From an uncultured Bacilli bacterium (GTDB lineage Bacteria > Bacillota_I > Bacilli_A > RF39 > UBA660), in the NCBI GenBank assembly GCA_958413985.1, contig CATYVZ010000009.1:1-57315 (forward strand): 57,315 bases of DNA, in the 5' to 3' direction. A model generated the notes under the pieces. It was given only the letters and a program-made list of their open reading frames with translations, ran no database searches and was not told where the DNA came from. Shown here one piece after another: positions 8,196-17,437 of the stretch (positions within the stretch are counted from its first letter, which is position 1; each line of letters begins with the position of its first letter). A program made the translations under genes and the position numbers.

Positions 8196-9284
8196 ATGAA
8201 AAAAGATTATTATGAGGTGTTAGGTGTTTCAAAAACAGCTACCCAGGATGAAATAAAATCAGCGTTTCGTAAACTAGCCAAGAAATATCACCCCGATGTT
8301 TCAAAAGAGGAAAATGCTGCTGAAAAATTTAAAGAATGTCAAGAAGCATATGCAGTTTTATCAGATGAAAATAAACGAAAACAATATGATCAATATGGCC
8401 ATGCAGCGTTCCAGAACAATGGTAGTGGTGGTTATGATTTCTCTGGTTTTGATTTTTCTGATATTTTTAGCGAAATATTTGGATCAGGTTTTGGTTTTAA
8501 CTTTGGTGGAAATAGCAGAACAAAATCTCGTGGTCGAGATCGTGTGATGCGAGTCGATTTAACGTTTGAGGAAGCTGTTTTTGGAACTAAGAAGACTATT
8601 AATTTGGATACTTATGATGAATGTGATTCTTGTCATGGTAAAGGTGGTTTTGATGAGGAAGTTTGTTCTAATTGCCATGGAACAGGTACAGTAACTGCTG
8701 AACAAAGGACTTTATTTGGCGCTTTTATGACTAAAACTACTTGTCCAAAATGTTCTGGTAAGGGAAGAACTTATAAAAGAAGTTGTAGTAAATGTTCTGG
8801 AACAGGTAAGGTAAGGGTAAATAAGGATATAGAAGTTAAAGTTCCTGCTGGGGTTGATAATGGTAATCAGCAAAGAGTGTCTGGGTATGGTGAATATGGA
8901 CAATATGGTAGTGGCGATCTTTATTTAGAATATAGAGTATCTCCTCATCCTTTATTTCAAAGAGAAGAAAATGATATTTATTTAGAGGTACCACTTACAA
9001 TAGCTGAAGCTGCTTTAGGTTGTAAAAAAGAGATTCCTACTTTGACTGGAAATGTCAAGTTGACGATCGAACCAGGTAGTAATACAGGTGATAAATTAAG
9101 ATTGAAAGGTAAAGGAATTGAAGATGTTCATAGTTATCATAAGGGTGATATGTATGTTATTTTAAAGGTTATCATTCCTGAGAAACTTTCACGTGATCAA
9201 AAGAAATTGTTTGAAGATTTAGCTAAAACTGAACTTGAAACTAAAGATTTTAAAAAATTTAATGACTATATGAAAAAACACTAA
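8196..9284 (+). CDS. dnaJ: Chaperone protein DnaJ (Hsp40)
   Basis: Type I J-protein, 362 residues. J domain with HPD at residues 32-34; Gly/Phe linker (SGFDFSDIFSEIFGSG); four zinc-finger repeats CDSCHGKG, CSNCHGTG, CPKCSGKG and CSKCSGTG at roughly residues 142-207; C-terminal substrate-binding domains with GSGDLYLEYRV and KGDMYVILKV. It stimulates DnaK ATP hydrolysis and delivers substrates. Last gene of the heat-shock operon, followed by a strong terminator. AAGGTGAAGT precedes the ATG. Confidence 0.97.
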   Translation: MKKDYYEVLGVSKTATQDEIKSAFRKLAKKYHPDVSKEENAAEKFKECQEAYAVLSDENKRKQYDQYGHAAFQNNGSGGYDFSGFDFSDIFSEIFGSGFGFNFGGNSRTKSRGRDRVMRVDLTFEEAVFGTKKTINLDTYDECDSCHGKGGFDEEVCSNCHGTGTVTAEQRTLFGAFMTKTTCPKCSGKGRTYKRSCSKCSGTGKVRVNKDIEVKVPAGVDNGNQQRVSGYGEYGQYGSGDLYLEYRVSPHPLFQREENDIYLEVPLTIAEAALGCKKEIPTLTGNVKLTIEPGSNTGDKLRLKGKGIEDVHSYHKGDMYVILKVIIPEKLSRDQKKLFEDLAKTELETKDFKKFNDYMKKH

Positions 9285-9312
9285 AATAGTATATTTGTTT
9301 TGAATTTTTATG

Positions 9313-9339
9313 CGCATAATCTTATTTATGCGTTTTTTT
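9313..9339 (+). terminator. Terminator of the heat-shock operon
   Basis: CGCATAA / TTATGCG stem with a 6-base loop, followed by seven T residues. Confidence 0.9.
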
Positions 9340-9586
9340 ATTTAAGTGGGTTATTTTGTTTGTGAAAGATATTATGTGAAGAATACGAGTTATAACAATA
9401 TAATTTAAGTATTATACATCTTGTAGTGGAAATGATGGTTATAGTAATGAAAGAATGATCCAAAATTAGAACTAAAATATTATTGTATTATTTTGGTCAA
9501 ATGGTATAATTGTAATATATAGTTTGGCTTCAAGAGTAGCTAATTAAAGAAGATTCTTTATTTAAGAAAAGTTAGTAAATTTATGC

Positions 9587-9615
9587 TTGACGTTGATACC
9601 GAATATATTTAAAAT
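9587..9615 (+). promoter_or_regulatory. Probable promoter of the unknown gene at 9710
   Basis: TTGACG (9587-9592), 17-base spacer, TAAAAT (9610-9615), leaving a leader of about 85 bases. The rest of 9340-9709 is AT-rich, with another possible -10 (TATAAT near 9503) but no gene or repeat that I can identify. Confidence 0.5.
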
Positions 9616-9709
9616 AGTGATTTACAAGGATCTATAATGTATAGAATAGTGCATGATGTTTATGTAGTTTTTTAATATGATCCATGTTCTTAATTTGTGA
9701 GGTAAAATA

Positions 9710-10162
9710 ATGAAAAAAGTATATTTAACAGTAATAATTTTAGTTATAATATTATCTATTTTTTTAATATGTTTTAAATTGTTTAGAAGTCATATATTTG
9801 AAATTAATATAAGTTGGGAAGTGAATATTCCAATGGAGGATGAATTAATCTATTATAAAGATTGTTTTGATGAAGATGATATTAGAATGTTTGGTGATGG
9901 TTGGTATTACACTGTTTTAAAATATAACAATGAGAAAAAAATTGCTAAACTATCAAATATAAACTGGATTTCAGGTAAAAATGAAGAATTTGAAGAAAAA
10001 GCTTTAGATATCATTGATAAAATAGATGTTTCTAATGAATTTATAATTGACTTTAAAGAAGAATATCAATATTTTTATAAAGAGAAAAATGAAACAAATT
10101 ATATTATAATTTTCTTTCATAAAAAAAATAATATGCTATATATAATAGAACAAAAAACATAA
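9710..10162 (+). CDS. Membrane-anchored hypothetical protein
   Basis: 150 residues. One N-terminal hydrophobic segment at about 5-27 (signal anchor), then a small, acidic, extracytoplasmic domain rich in Tyr, Asp and Glu, with a GDGWYYTVLKY strand. No lipobox and no recognised family. Preceded by GAGG at a suitable distance and flanked by intergenic DNA on both sides, so it is a single-gene unit. Function unknown. Confidence 0.6.
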   Translation: MKKVYLTVIILVIILSIFLICFKLFRSHIFEINISWEVNIPMEDELIYYKDCFDEDDIRMFGDGWYYTVLKYNNEKKIAKLSNINWISGKNEEFEEKALDIIDKIDVSNEFIIDFKEEYQYFYKEKNETNYIIIFFHKKNNMLYIIEQKT

Positions 10163-10215
10163 TTTTTATAGTATTTAATTAGGAAGTATGAAATATTAAT
10201 TATGAAAAATGAAAG

Positions 10216-10244
10216 CAGTATCTTAATATGATATTGTTTTTTTT
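10216..10244 (+). terminator. Terminator after the 9710 gene
   Basis: CAGTATC / GATATTG stem (one G-T pair), 7-base loop and an eight-base T-run. Between it and 10387 I see nothing coding. Confidence 0.7.
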
Positions 10245-10387
10245 AGACTGGATGATATATGCATTTATTAAAAATTACTAACACAGGTAATTCAAAATTA
10301 TAAAGAATTAAAATCAAAATTTATACATTTAAAAGTACAAATAAATTAGCTTTAATCGTATTACAAACTGTAACTAAAAAATTCAAT

Positions 10388-10414
10388 GAAAAAAGATAGA
10401 ATTGCTCTATCTTT
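10388..10414 (-). terminator. Terminator of gpsA
   Basis: AAAGATAGA (10392-10400) / TCTATCTTT (10406-10414), 5-base loop, with an A-run on the left that reads as a T-run for minus-strand transcription. The stem touches the gpsA stop codon. Confidence 0.85.
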
Positions 10415-11385
10415 CATTTTTTTATCAAAAAATCTTTAATTTCTTCTGGATCTTTATCTTTAAATATAATATCATAAATCAAATCTATAATAGGGATGTC
10501 TACCTTCTTATTATGTAATAACTTATAAATAGACTTTAGAGTATATAAACCTTCGATAGTAGTATTGTTTATATAATCTGTAATTAGATCTTTAGATTGT
10601 TTTTCACCAATCATTTTGCCTAACTTAAAATTACGACTTTTAATGCTAGTTGCTGTCAACAATAAATCACCAAAACCAGCAAACGATAAAATAGTAGTCT
10701 TATTTCCCCCTAAAGCTTTAATCAATTCTTTAATATCGTGTAGTGATTCAGTTATAAACATCGCTTGAGTTGATTCGGGCAGTCCCATACCGACAATTAT
10801 TCCTGAAGCAATGGCAATTACATTTTTAATTGATCCACATATCTCAATTCCAACAATATCGTCAGTCATTCTTAATTTTAAATATTTATTTTGTAGAGCA
10901 TTGATTACTATTGAAGCAGTTTCGTTATTTTTAGTAGCCAAAGATAAACCGATAGGTACTTTTTTGATAATATCGCTAGCAAAACTTGGACCTGAAATAA
11001 CAGCCATTTTATCAGTTTTGATATATTTATTGATAACATCATCAGCAAAAAGGCAAGTGTCTTGTTCGATACCTTTGCTAGCAATACAGATGTGTTGATG
11101 GGTATAGTAATTACTTAAATCTTTAGCTACATCGTCGATAAAATCGGTTGGAATAGCAAAAATAATCAATTCACTATCACTGACAGCTTTTTTTAAATCC
11201 ATAGTGTATTTGATATCACTAGGCATAATATAACCTGGCAAAGCGCGATTGTTAGTATGGTTTATTTCTAATTCTTCTAGTTCTGTTTGTAATTTAGTCC
11301 AGATTGTAATTTCGTGTTTATTTTCTTTAATCATACTTGCTAATGCTAAAGCATAGGCACCAGCACCTAAAATTGTAATTTTCAT
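10414..11385 (-). CDS. gpsA: Glycerol-3-phosphate dehydrogenase [NAD(P)+]
   Basis: Makes sn-glycerol-3-phosphate from dihydroxyacetone phosphate for phospholipid synthesis. 323 residues, normal length. N-terminal Rossmann motif ILGAGAYALALA (4-15); the ELIIFAIPT strand, CIASKGIE, the ISGPSFASDI block, the catalytic Lys region GSIKNVIAIASGI, and FAGFGDLLLTATS with SRNFKLG, all diagnostic. AAGGAG precedes the ATG. It follows the membrane-protein gene at 11420 by 34 bases and is probably cotranscribed past a weak hairpin. Confidence 0.96.
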   Translation of the reverse strand: MKITILGAGAYALALASMIKENKHEITIWTKLQTELEELEINHTNNRALPGYIMPSDIKYTMDLKKAVSDSELIIFAIPTDFIDDVAKDLSNYYTHQHICIASKGIEQDTCLFADDVINKYIKTDKMAVISGPSFASDIIKKVPIGLSLATKNNETASIVINALQNKYLKLRMTDDIVGIEICGSIKNVIAIASGIIVGMGLPESTQAMFITESLHDIKELIKALGGNKTTILSFAGFGDLLLTATSIKSRNFKLGKMIGEKQSKDLITDYINNTTIEGLYTLKSIYKLLHNKKVDIPIIDLIYDIIFKDKDPEEIKDFLIKK

Positions 11386-11408
11386 ATTATTCTCCTTAAT
11401 ATTATACT

Positions 11409-11433
11409 AAAATCCTAGCTTAACTAGGATTTT
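11409..11433 (-). terminator. Hairpin between the 11420 gene and gpsA
   Basis: AAAATCCTAG / CTAGGATTTT, 10-base stem with a 5-base loop spanning the stop codon of the upstream gene. Only four T residues follow on the minus strand, so termination is probably partial and gpsA could be reached by read-through. Confidence 0.6.
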
Positions 11434-12535
11434 GTAAATTATCGTTAATTCTAATTTTGATAAATTTATATTCATTTTGATATTCTGTTAAGTTCAAATC
11501 ATTGCTTAAAATAGGATCGACAGTAATCAAATAGCGATCAAAAGCGATCGATTCGATAGCTGGATAACTAGTTTTAAAACTGTTTATTTCATCAGGATAA
11601 AGAAGTTCAACAACCGATAAGATAGTATTGTAAGTTAAACTTGTTAATTGATCTTTTTCTGCTATGATAAAAGTTTTACCAGTTTCATCGGTTTGTTCAT
11701 AAAGTAAGACTTTACCTTTAGAAATTTGTACGATTTGATTTTCTTCTATCGCATCACTATATTCCTTTAAATCATTTAATTCAATATACATCATATTCAA
11801 AGCCGACGTATCTATTTTTTGATCGATATCGATACTGTATAAATAACTATTAGAATTTTCAGTAACAGTGATTCCTGGTACATTATTGTCAGTAAGATTA
11901 ATTGAATTTAAATAGATATAAACTTCATGTTCATCTAGACCATAAAATGCTCCAATACTATCAGCAACAATCAAAAACAAATTGAAACTTAGTTCATCAG
12001 TAGCGTCGATACTTAACTTACGATCTGCAAAAATGAATTCATAAATTTTAGTTTCCTCATCAAAAGAAAGAGTAATAACTAAATTGTTTTCTACAATGTC
12101 AGCTTTGGTTTGATAATTGTCGATTTTTCTTAACAGTTTATTATTGTTAAAATTATTAACAACATCAGTAAGACTAATCGTTTTATTGACAAGCTTTTCG
12201 TTACTAACAATATTAGGAACATCAGCAGTCTGTTTTTTGTTAATTTGCAACATTAAGAAAACTCCTAAACCGATAATTATGATCAACAAGATAATAATGA
12301 CTAACAATTTCTTAAAAGATTTCTTCTTTTTGGGTTTATTGATCGATGGTTCGTTTTCAATATAGGTTTCATTTTCATTTTTTTCGTATAAAGTTTCTAC
12401 TTTGATAATTTTATCAGGATCGAACGGATTAACTAATTCGATATTATTTGTTTTTATTGTTTGACTATTGGAAATTGAGCTTGGTTGCTCTTGATTAGGA
12501 ATAGATGTAGCGTTATTATTGATATTTTCATTCAT
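11420..12535 (-). CDS. Bitopic membrane protein with large extracellular domain, unknown
   Basis: 371 residues. Residues 1-72 are cytoplasmic, Asn/Gln/Glu rich, ending in a KKKKSFKK basic patch; one transmembrane helix at about 77-97; then about 270 residues outside with a DxDAT/LxxY-rich, repetitive alpha/beta pattern and no recognised catalytic motif. AGAGGA precedes the ATG. Lies between gpsA and a penicillin-binding protein, all on the minus strand, so an envelope role is plausible but not shown. I do not recognise a named family. Confidence 0.65.
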   Translation of the reverse strand: MNENINNNATSIPNQEQPSSISNSQTIKTNNIELVNPFDPDKIIKVETLYEKNENETYIENEPSINKPKKKKSFKKLLVIIILLIIIIGLGVFLMLQINKKQTADVPNIVSNEKLVNKTISLTDVVNNFNNNKLLRKIDNYQTKADIVENNLVITLSFDEETKIYEFIFADRKLSIDATDELSFNLFLIVADSIGAFYGLDEHEVYIYLNSINLTDNNVPGITVTENSNSYLYSIDIDQKIDTSALNMMYIELNDLKEYSDAIEENQIVQISKGKVLLYEQTDETGKTFIIAEKDQLTSLTYNTILSVVELLYPDEINSFKTSYPAIESIAFDRYLITVDPILSNDLNLTEYQNEYKFIKIRINDNLQNPS

Positions 12536-12600
12536 AATATATATCCTCTTTTCACGATAATATTATATCATTAACGTGACATGATTTGCAACACTAACTT

Positions 12601-14556
12601 TTAACTTTCTGGTTTAACAGTTGGAATGGCATCGTCTAAATTATAATCATTTGATGGCTCTGTTCCCTTTAAATAATACTGAATTGTACTATTTTTAGTT
12701 TCTTCCGTAGCTAATTGACCAGTTATAGGATCGACTAAGACACCGACGACATTATTTGGCATAGAATACCAATTATCTTTTTTATCAGCGAGATATTTTT
12801 CAGTAATATCGGCCCATAAATTTTTATTAGTTGTAGCGTCACCAACAGATAAATTACGGTTATCATCATAACCACTCCAAACACTAACTACGACATCTTT
12901 ATTATAACCAAAAACTAGATGATCATATTCAGTTGTACCAGTTTTGATAGCATATTTTTTAGTTAATTTGTTAGCGATAACATAAGATGTTGGGTAAGTA
13001 TAGCTGATATATTTAGGATTGCTAGTGTTTGCTAATAATTCATTTATGATAAAAGTTATACTTTTGTTTAAAACTGCTTCCTTGTTATCTTTATATTCGT
13101 ATAAAACATTACCATTAATATCTTCCACCCTTTGTATAAAATGTGGTTTTACTTTATATCCTTCGTTAGCTAACATCGAGTAGGCAGCTGTCATTTCGAT
13201 TAAACTGATTGCTTGACTTCCTAAAGCAAGCGATGGAATACTATCCAATTTTGTCGTAATTCCAACTCGTTTCATCATATCGACTAAAACATCACTACCT
13301 AAAAATAGATGAGTTTTAACAGCGTATATATTATCTGATGTCGCTATGGCTGAAGCTAAAGAAATCTCTTTGTTTGGGTATTGATCACCATAATTAGTGG
13401 GACTATATGTCTGATTTTCTGAAAAAACAAAAGTTGTTTTTTCACTAGTAAAAGTAGTTGAGGCTGTAAAATTATTTTCTAAAGCAGCATAATATAGAAA
13501 AGGTTTAATGGTCGATCCGACACTTCTATTTGCAGATAGTGCTCGATTAAATTGGCTTTTACTGTAATCAGTACCACCAACTAAACCTAAGACAGCTCCT
13601 GTATTTGGATCCATAATAATACTAGCTACTTGAATATCTGAATCGATAGTTTGCTTTATAGTTGATTCGATCGCTTCTTGGGCTTTTAAATCTAAATTAG
13701 TATATATTTTTAAACCACCAGTCTTTATTAACGAACTAGGGATCGAAGTGATATTTTTCAACTCCTCGATAACAGCATCTTGATAATACATGATCGAATT
13801 TAGTTCTTCATTATCTTCTTTATTGTCAAAAACTAATTGTTCATTATATGCTTTAGTTACTTCTTCTTCGGTAATATAACCATCTCTTTGCATAGATTTT
13901 AAGACTGTTAATTGTCTACTTTTAGATGATTCTAAATTAACAAAAGGGGAATATTCACTTGGACGATTGGGAATTCCAGCTAGCATAGCTGCTTCTCCTA
14001 ATGATAGATCAGCAGCACTCTTACCAAAATAGTATTTACTTGCATTTTCAATTCCAAAAATACCGCCATAGTTGATCGTATTAAGATATCCTTCTAGTAT
14101 TTCCTCTTTGCTATAATGAGTTTCCAATCTGATAGTTAACCATGCTTCGTTGATTTTTCTTTCCCAAGTTTTATCGAAATCTAAATATAAGTTTTTAGCA
14201 TATTGTTGGGTTATAGTAGAAGCGCCTTGGCTTTTTGATTTGGTTAATATATTGGTATATAGAGCTTTAGCAATTCGTAAGTAATCAAAACCGTGATGAT
14301 CGAAAAAATGTCTATCTTCAATCGCAATAGTAGCATTGATGACATCTTGATCTATATTTTCATAACTGATCCATTCATCTGTCCCTGTGATTAAGTTTTC
14401 ATCTTTGTCATAAAAATAATAGCTTTTGGCGCTATTGATAGTTAATTTTGGGCTCATCCATGCATATAGATAAATCCCACCATAAATCAAAAAGCAAAAT
14501 AAAACAACAATTAATAGCCATTTAGTTATTTTTTTAAATTTTTTCATAAAGTTCAC
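12601..14556 (-). CDS. Class A penicillin-binding protein (PBP1A-type)
   Basis: Bifunctional peptidoglycan synthase, 651 residues. Cytoplasmic stub, one membrane anchor (11-31), then the GT51 glycosyltransferase domain with the catalytic Glu in IEDRHFFDHHG (E80), QGASTITQQYAKN and ETHYSKEEILEGYLN. The transpeptidase domain has the active-site SxxK as S348-T-I-K351, SDN downstream, and KTGT with K538. The C-terminal extension is short. It polymerises glycan strands and cross-links them. It confirms a peptidoglycan wall and fits with ddl at 18.2 kb. Preceded by AGGTGA; divergent from the DUF1934 gene. Confidence 0.95.
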   Translation of the reverse strand: MNFMKKFKKITKWLLIVVLFCFLIYGGIYLYAWMSPKLTINSAKSYYFYDKDENLITGTDEWISYENIDQDVINATIAIEDRHFFDHHGFDYLRIAKALYTNILTKSKSQGASTITQQYAKNLYLDFDKTWERKINEAWLTIRLETHYSKEEILEGYLNTINYGGIFGIENASKYYFGKSAADLSLGEAAMLAGIPNRPSEYSPFVNLESSKSRQLTVLKSMQRDGYITEEEVTKAYNEQLVFDNKEDNEELNSIMYYQDAVIEELKNITSIPSSLIKTGGLKIYTNLDLKAQEAIESTIKQTIDSDIQVASIIMDPNTGAVLGLVGGTDYSKSQFNRALSANRSVGSTIKPFLYYAALENNFTASTTFTSEKTTFVFSENQTYSPTNYGDQYPNKEISLASAIATSDNIYAVKTHLFLGSDVLVDMMKRVGITTKLDSIPSLALGSQAISLIEMTAAYSMLANEGYKVKPHFIQRVEDINGNVLYEYKDNKEAVLNKSITFIINELLANTSNPKYISYTYPTSYVIANKLTKKYAIKTGTTEYDHLVFGYNKDVVVSVWSGYDDNRNLSVGDATTNKNLWADITEKYLADKKDNWYSMPNNVVGVLVDPITGQLATEETKNSTIQYYLKGTEPSNDYNLDDAIPTVKPES

Positions 14557-14643
14557 CTATATTTATTATTAGATAAAATAATAAAAATATAAGTGATTTT
14601 AATTTGAATTTATGTTATAATTACAAACAAAGAAAGTGATGAA

Positions 14644-14994
14644 ATGAAAAAAGAAAATATCGAAGTAATTTTAACAAGCAATGGTCAAATTAGTGAAGGA
14701 AAATATTTGGCGATTAAAGATGAAGATCATATCAGTTATTTAGATAATGATGTAAAGGTTTGTTTATATTTTAAAAATGGAATGAAAATGACAAGAGAAA
14801 ACGATGAATATTTGTTAGATCTAAATTTTATTATAGATAAAACGACAAAAGGAAAATATTTTTTAAAAAATATGGATAAAACTATTGACTTATATATCGC
14901 AACTGATTATATTATTGTTGAACCTAATTTAATGATAATAAAATATAAAGTTTTGACAACTGATCAAGAAGTAATTTTTAAATTAAAAATGTAA
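14644..14994 (+). CDS. DUF1934 family beta-barrel protein (YwiB-like)
   Basis: 116 residues predicted to be mostly beta strand, with the DUF1934 pattern: a SNGQISEGKYL start, a central LYFKNG...MTR strand, and a GKYFLKN...IDLYIATD stretch. DUF1934 proteins have a lipocalin-like barrel of unknown function and are frequently encoded near argS/rpoE in Firmicutes; here rpoE follows 110 bases downstream, which supports the call. GAAAGTGATGAA precedes the ATG and TATAAT lies at about 14611. Confidence 0.65.
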   Translation: MKKENIEVILTSNGQISEGKYLAIKDEDHISYLDNDVKVCLYFKNGMKMTRENDEYLLDLNFIIDKTTKGKYFLKNMDKTIDLYIATDYIIVEPNLMIIKYKVLTTDQEVIFKLKM

Positions 14995-15041
14995 ATAATT
15001 AGTATATTTTGAATAAGTTGTAACATATTATAAAAATAGTC

Positions 15042-15069
15042 TTGACACATTTTAAAAATATGTTAAAAT
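15042..15069 (+). promoter_or_regulatory. Promoter of rpoE
   Basis: TTGACA (15042-15047), 16-base spacer, TAAAAT (15064-15069). It overlaps an in-frame ATG at 15068, which therefore cannot be the translation start. Confidence 0.8.
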
Positions 15070-15103
15070 GGGACTGATGTATTTATATAAGGAGGTAATT
15101 ATA

Positions 15104-15529
15104 TTGATAAAAAATATGCCAAAAGAGGAATTAGAGATATTATCTTATACTGATTTAACAGAATTAATCTTAAAGGAAGAAAATAAATCATTAAATACAC
15201 CGACTATATTTAAAAAAATATGTGATTTGTTAGATTATGATGATAGCGAATTTACTAATAAAATTGGTGAATATTATACGGCATTAGCTACTGATAAACG
15301 CTTTGTCTTTTTAGAGAATAACGAATGGGATTTAAGAGAAAAAAATCCTGTCGATATTGTTTTGGATGATGAAGAGGATATAGATGAAGAAATTGAAGAA
15401 GAAATAGAGGAATCTGACGAAGAAATTGAAGAAGATATAAATTCAGTACTCGAAGATGATGAATTAGAAGATGATGAAGAACTAGATGATTTAGCTATTT
15501 TGACCGATGAAGAATTAGATGATAACTAA
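15104..15529 (+). CDS. rpoE: DNA-directed RNA polymerase delta subunit
   Basis: Delta subunit found in Bacilli; it increases RNA polymerase recycling and transcriptional specificity. About 141 residues: an N-terminal HARE-HTH domain (ELEILSYTDLTELILKEE ... RFVFLENNEWDLR) followed by a long, highly acidic Asp/Glu tail. The start is TTG at 15104, because GGAGGT lies 7 bases upstream; an ATG 15 bases further on is the alternative. Single-gene unit with its own promoter and terminator. Confidence 0.9.
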   Translation: MIKNMPKEELEILSYTDLTELILKEENKSLNTPTIFKKICDLLDYDDSEFTNKIGEYYTALATDKRFVFLENNEWDLREKNPVDIVLDDEEDIDEEIEEEIEESDEEIEEDINSVLEDDELEDDEELDDLAILTDEELDDN

Positions 15530-15539
15530 TTCTTTTTTT
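15512..15539 (+). terminator. Terminator of rpoE
   Basis: GAATTAG / CTAATTC with 7-base loop and seven T residues; the left arm lies inside the last codons of rpoE. Confidence 0.85.
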
Positions 15540-15559
15540 AAAACAAAAAAATATTCTTT

Positions 15560-15587
15560 TTGCCATTTTTCAAAACTATGGTATAAT
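15560..15587 (+). promoter_or_regulatory. Promoter of the GT2 gene
   Basis: TTGCCA (15560-15565), 16 bases, TATAAT (15582-15587). Confidence 0.65.
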
Positions 15588-15622
15588 ATAATCATACTTA
15601 AAATTTTTTTGAGGTGAGTGAA

Positions 15623-16852
15623 ATGATTCAGATAATATATTATATATTTTTTATCCTTGTTTTGACCTATGGTCTATATTTTTTGATCACAGGTATTTTT
15701 GGGTTTAAAAACATTAATAAAAAGATAGTTAAAAATCATAAACCTAAGCATAAGTTTGCGGTTTTGGTTGCTTCTCGTAACGAGGAGGGAGTAATTGAAA
15801 ATTTAGTTAAAAGTTTGTTAAGCCAGGATTATCCTAAGGAATTGTTTGAGGTTTATGTTATTCCTAACAACTGTACTGACGATACTGAAAAGGTAGCTAA
15901 AAAAGCTGGAGCGACAATAATGAAATGTACAGTTCCAACTAAGTCAAAAGGGGAAGTTTTAAAATTTGCTTTTGATAAGTTATCTAAAAATAAAGATATT
16001 GATGCTTATGTCGTTTTTGACGCTGATAATGTTGTTCATCCAGAATTTTTATCACGGATGAACGATACTTTATGTGAAGGTTATAAAGTAGCTCAAGGGT
16101 TTAGAGATAGTAAGAATCCAAGCGATAACTGGATTAGTGGTAGTTACTCTATATTCTATTGGATTCAGAATTTCTTTTTCAACAAAGCACGTATGCAAAT
16201 GGGAGGTTCCTCTAGTATCAATGGGACAGGTTTCATGATCAAAAAAGAGGTTATTGACGAATATGGTTTCAATACAGTTACTTTAACAGAAGATATCGAA
16301 TTTACTGCTCAATGTGCTTTAAATGGTATTAAAATTGTATTTGTCGAAGATGCTATTACGTATGATGAACAACCAACAGAGTTTAAAGCTTCTTGGAAAC
16401 AAAGAAAAAGATGGTCAATGGGAAACATTCAATGTTTTAGAACTTATAAAAAAAGTTTACTTAGAACGTATAGTAAGACTGGCTTTTTAGCTTGTTTAGA
16501 TATGCTTTTGATTTTTATGGCGCCATATATGCAAATATTATCAGCTTTATTAACTGTCGTATTATTCATATTTAGAGTAGTAAATGTACAGTTATACGAT
16601 GCTTTTGCTTATATGTATTCTTATGGTATCTTGTTTTTTGCAATTTCCTATTTAGCTAATGTCATTATCAACATATTTGTCATTAAATATAACAATAAGA
16701 GTACCAAAGAAAATTTATCGGGAATTTTGCTTTTCACTTTCTTCATAATCACATGGATTCCAATTACGTTAATTTGTTTATTTAAAAAGAACTTATCTTG
16801 GGAACCTATCAAACATAGTCGCAGTGTGAAGATCGAAGAAATAAAAAAATAG
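15623..16852 (+). CDS. Family 2 glycosyltransferase, processive type, membrane bound
   Basis: 409 residues. N-terminal membrane helix, cytoplasmic GT-A domain beginning FAVLVASRNEE, the metal-binding DADN, acceptor-site TEDIEF, and QRKRW, the QxxRW-type motif of processive synthases such as hyaluronan and cellulose synthase; three or four C-terminal membrane helices. It probably polymerises or transfers a nucleotide-sugar-derived residue across or onto an envelope glycan or glycolipid. Start choice: the in-frame GTG at 15614 is part of the GAGGTGA ribosome site, so ATG 15623 is used. A paralogue lies at 55928. The sugar is unknown. Confidence 0.9.
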   Translation: MIQIIYYIFFILVLTYGLYFLITGIFGFKNINKKIVKNHKPKHKFAVLVASRNEEGVIENLVKSLLSQDYPKELFEVYVIPNNCTDDTEKVAKKAGATIMKCTVPTKSKGEVLKFAFDKLSKNKDIDAYVVFDADNVVHPEFLSRMNDTLCEGYKVAQGFRDSKNPSDNWISGSYSIFYWIQNFFFNKARMQMGGSSSINGTGFMIKKEVIDEYGFNTVTLTEDIEFTAQCALNGIKIVFVEDAITYDEQPTEFKASWKQRKRWSMGNIQCFRTYKKSLLRTYSKTGFLACLDMLLIFMAPYMQILSALLTVVLFIFRVVNVQLYDAFAYMYSYGILFFAISYLANVIINIFVIKYNNKSTKENLSGILLFTFFIITWIPITLICLFKKNLSWEPIKHSRSVKIEEIKK

Positions 16853-16895
16853 TTTAATTTTATTAAAACAAACCAAAATACAAATGGTGAAGTGT

Positions 16896-17318
16896 ATGAA
16901 AAAAATTTTGTTAGCTTTTACTGTTTGTTTTTTTGTTTTATCTTATTTTAAAGAAGAAAAAACTGTTGCTACATTTATCGAAGATGACAGTTCATATTCT
17001 TTTTATACCTTAGAGTTTCCTTCTAAAAATATATCTACTAATAATTTTAATGAATATTTTAATAATATCGATGTGATTATGATCGAACCATATGTTAATA
17101 AATTGTATGAAAATCAGATAAAGCAACAATATCAATTTACTAGTATCGATAAATTTAAAGAAGATTATATCAAAGTATTAGAAAATAGTGGATATCGTAG
17201 CGATGCTGTCAAATTAAAAATAGAGGGCATAAAAATAAAAAAAATAAAAGTATATAGTAGTAATCGAGATTTAGCAAGGTTAAATATTGAACAGATGATC
17301 ATAAAAGAAACAAGGTAA
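16896..17318 (+). CDS. Small exported hypothetical protein
   Basis: 140 residues from the ATG at 16896, which has GGTGA 5 bases upstream; an ATG at 16884 overlaps that site and is rejected. A hydrophobic N-terminus (KKILLAFTVCFFVLSYF) looks like a signal peptide or anchor. The rest is a soluble, lysine-rich alpha/beta domain with no recognised motif. It follows the GT2 gene by 43 bases and precedes a terminator, so it may be a partner of the glycosyltransferase. Function unknown. Confidence 0.6.
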   Translation: MKKILLAFTVCFFVLSYFKEEKTVATFIEDDSSYSFYTLEFPSKNISTNNFNEYFNNIDVIMIEPYVNKLYENQIKQQYQFTSIDKFKEDYIKVLENSGYRSDAVKLKIEGIKIKKIKVYSSNRDLARLNIEQMIIKETR

Positions 17319-17328
17319 CTTGTTTTTT
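17309..17328 (+). terminator. Terminator after the GT2 operon
   Basis: AACAAG / CTTGTT with a 4-base loop and six T residues, overlapping the last codons of the preceding gene. Confidence 0.75.
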
Positions 17329-17393
17329 ATATAAGTAAATCTGATTGTAAGATTAGATGTGTCAAATTTTTTGAAACAATAATTAAAAGATAT

Positions 17394-17421
17394 TTGAAAC
17401 TATTCAAAAAAATGATATAAT
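17394..17421 (+). promoter_or_regulatory. Promoter of the hydrolase-ddl operon
   Basis: TTGAAA (17394-17399), 16 bases, TATAAT (17416-17421), 16 bases before the start codon. Confidence 0.75.
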
Positions 17422-17437
17422 AAATAAAGGTGAGAAC

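Noticed and set aside
15068..15103. Extended N-terminus of rpoE from ATG 15068
   Set aside because: It overlaps the -10 box of the rpoE promoter and lacks a ribosome site; GGAGGT serves TTG 15104.
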